Part shown: positions 5,722 to 5,779 of the stretch, piece after piece
Layout of the letters: every line of letters starts with the position of its first letter
Numbering within the stretch: the stretch's first letter is position 1
NCBI GenBank assembly: GCA_030614245.1
Contig: JAUWKK010000196.1
Location: forward strand, 1 to 5,779
Length of the DNA: 5,779 nucleotides
Direction: 5' to 3'
Origin: Planctomycetota bacterium
Lineage (GTDB): Bacteria; Planctomycetota; PUPC01; JABMSA01; JAUWKK01
Notes under the pieces: model-generated
Told to the model about the DNA's origin: nothing
Databases searched by the model: none
The model's input: only the letters and a program-made list of their open reading frames with translations
Program-made: the position numbers and the translations under genes

Positions 5722-5741
5722 GAACGCAGATGAACGCAGAT
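5722..5741. repeat. Tandem duplication of a 10-nt unit
   Basis: GAACGCAGAT occurs twice in direct succession (5722-5731, 5732-5741). The opposite arm at 5604-5613 has a single complementary copy. This is a local expansion of one arm of the inverted repeat and not a CRISPR or larger array. Confidence 0.8.
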
Positions 5742-5779
5742 AGGAGGGAATGCCTGCATTGGATTGCAGCCCCGCAAGG

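Larger units (their letters stand above)
5597..5748. repeat. Composite inverted repeat (MITE- or REP-like) upstream of the promoter
   Basis: A 20-bp exact inverted repeat (5604-5623 against AACCACAGATGAACGCAGAT at 5712-5731) forms the ends. The match extends on both outer sides: the left arm is 5597-5623 and the right arm 5712-5748, aligned with one mismatch once an extra 10-nt unit (GAACGCAGAT, present twice at 5722-5741) is allowed for. Inside lie a 5-bp hairpin (5638-5653) and a 13-bp hairpin (5662-5693). No transposase is present. The gene-free stretch 5468-5779 consists of this element, the promoter and the kinase leader; I see no credible gene in it. Repeats of this 'accacagatgaacgcagat' kind are, from memory, common between genes in planctomycetes and some other bacteria. 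Confidence 0.75.

Noticed and set aside
5712..5741. CRISPR array or VNTR
   Set aside because: There are only two adjacent 10-nt units with no spacers; it is a duplication within one arm of the inverted repeat.
5427..5777. A 116-codon minus-strand frame upstream of the kinase
   Set aside because: It reads straight through the inverted repeats and the promoter and overlaps the kinase start in another frame; the product is translated repeat sequence.

Overview
The window is a single GC-rich, strictly co-oriented block: every gene I can support lies on the minus strand and is read from right to left. Its core is a four-subunit pyruvate:ferredoxin oxidoreductase (POR), so the organism is an anaerobe or facultative anaerobe that decarboxylates pyruvate with ferredoxin as acceptor. 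The minimal soluble Hanks-type Ser/Thr kinase, the 'accacagatgaacgcagat'-type intergenic repeats and the base composition would suit a planctomycete or other PVC-group bacterium. That placement is inference and only moderately secure.

Layout in transcription order: (1) 5779-5468, a gene-free upstream region with a composite inverted repeat (5597-5748) and then a near-consensus sigma-70 promoter (TTGACC - 17 nt - TATAAT, 5567-5539). (2) A Ser/Thr kinase (5440-4583) with an unusual catalytic loop. (3) porG (4500-3919), gamma subunit. (4) A 119-nt gap holding a 13-bp hairpin related to one inside the upstream repeat. (5) porD (3799-3494), a 2x[4Fe-4S] ferredoxin subunit with a GTG start. (6) porA (3441-2266), alpha subunit. 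(7) A HEPN/MNT toxin-antitoxin-like pair (2261-1884 and 1908-1576) placed between porA and porB, followed by an apparently unlisted 44-codon ORF (1576-1442) whose start overlaps the MNT stop. (8) porB (1394-435), the TPP-binding beta subunit. (9) A PHP-domain phosphoesterase (353 to beyond the left edge), truncated by the window.

No convincing terminator is visible, so the simplest reading is one operon starting at the promoter before the kinase. PorG, PorD, PorA and PorB would form the enzyme. The kinase could tune it or respond to it, but nothing in the sequence proves that. The main oddity is the HEPN/MNT/small-ORF cassette inside the POR operon, coupled by a 4-nt gap to porA and by overlaps within itself. 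The second is a pair of 50-nt intergenic elements (3851-3900 and 5644-5693) whose hairpin stems differ by compensatory base changes, as expected of a dispersed structured repeat.
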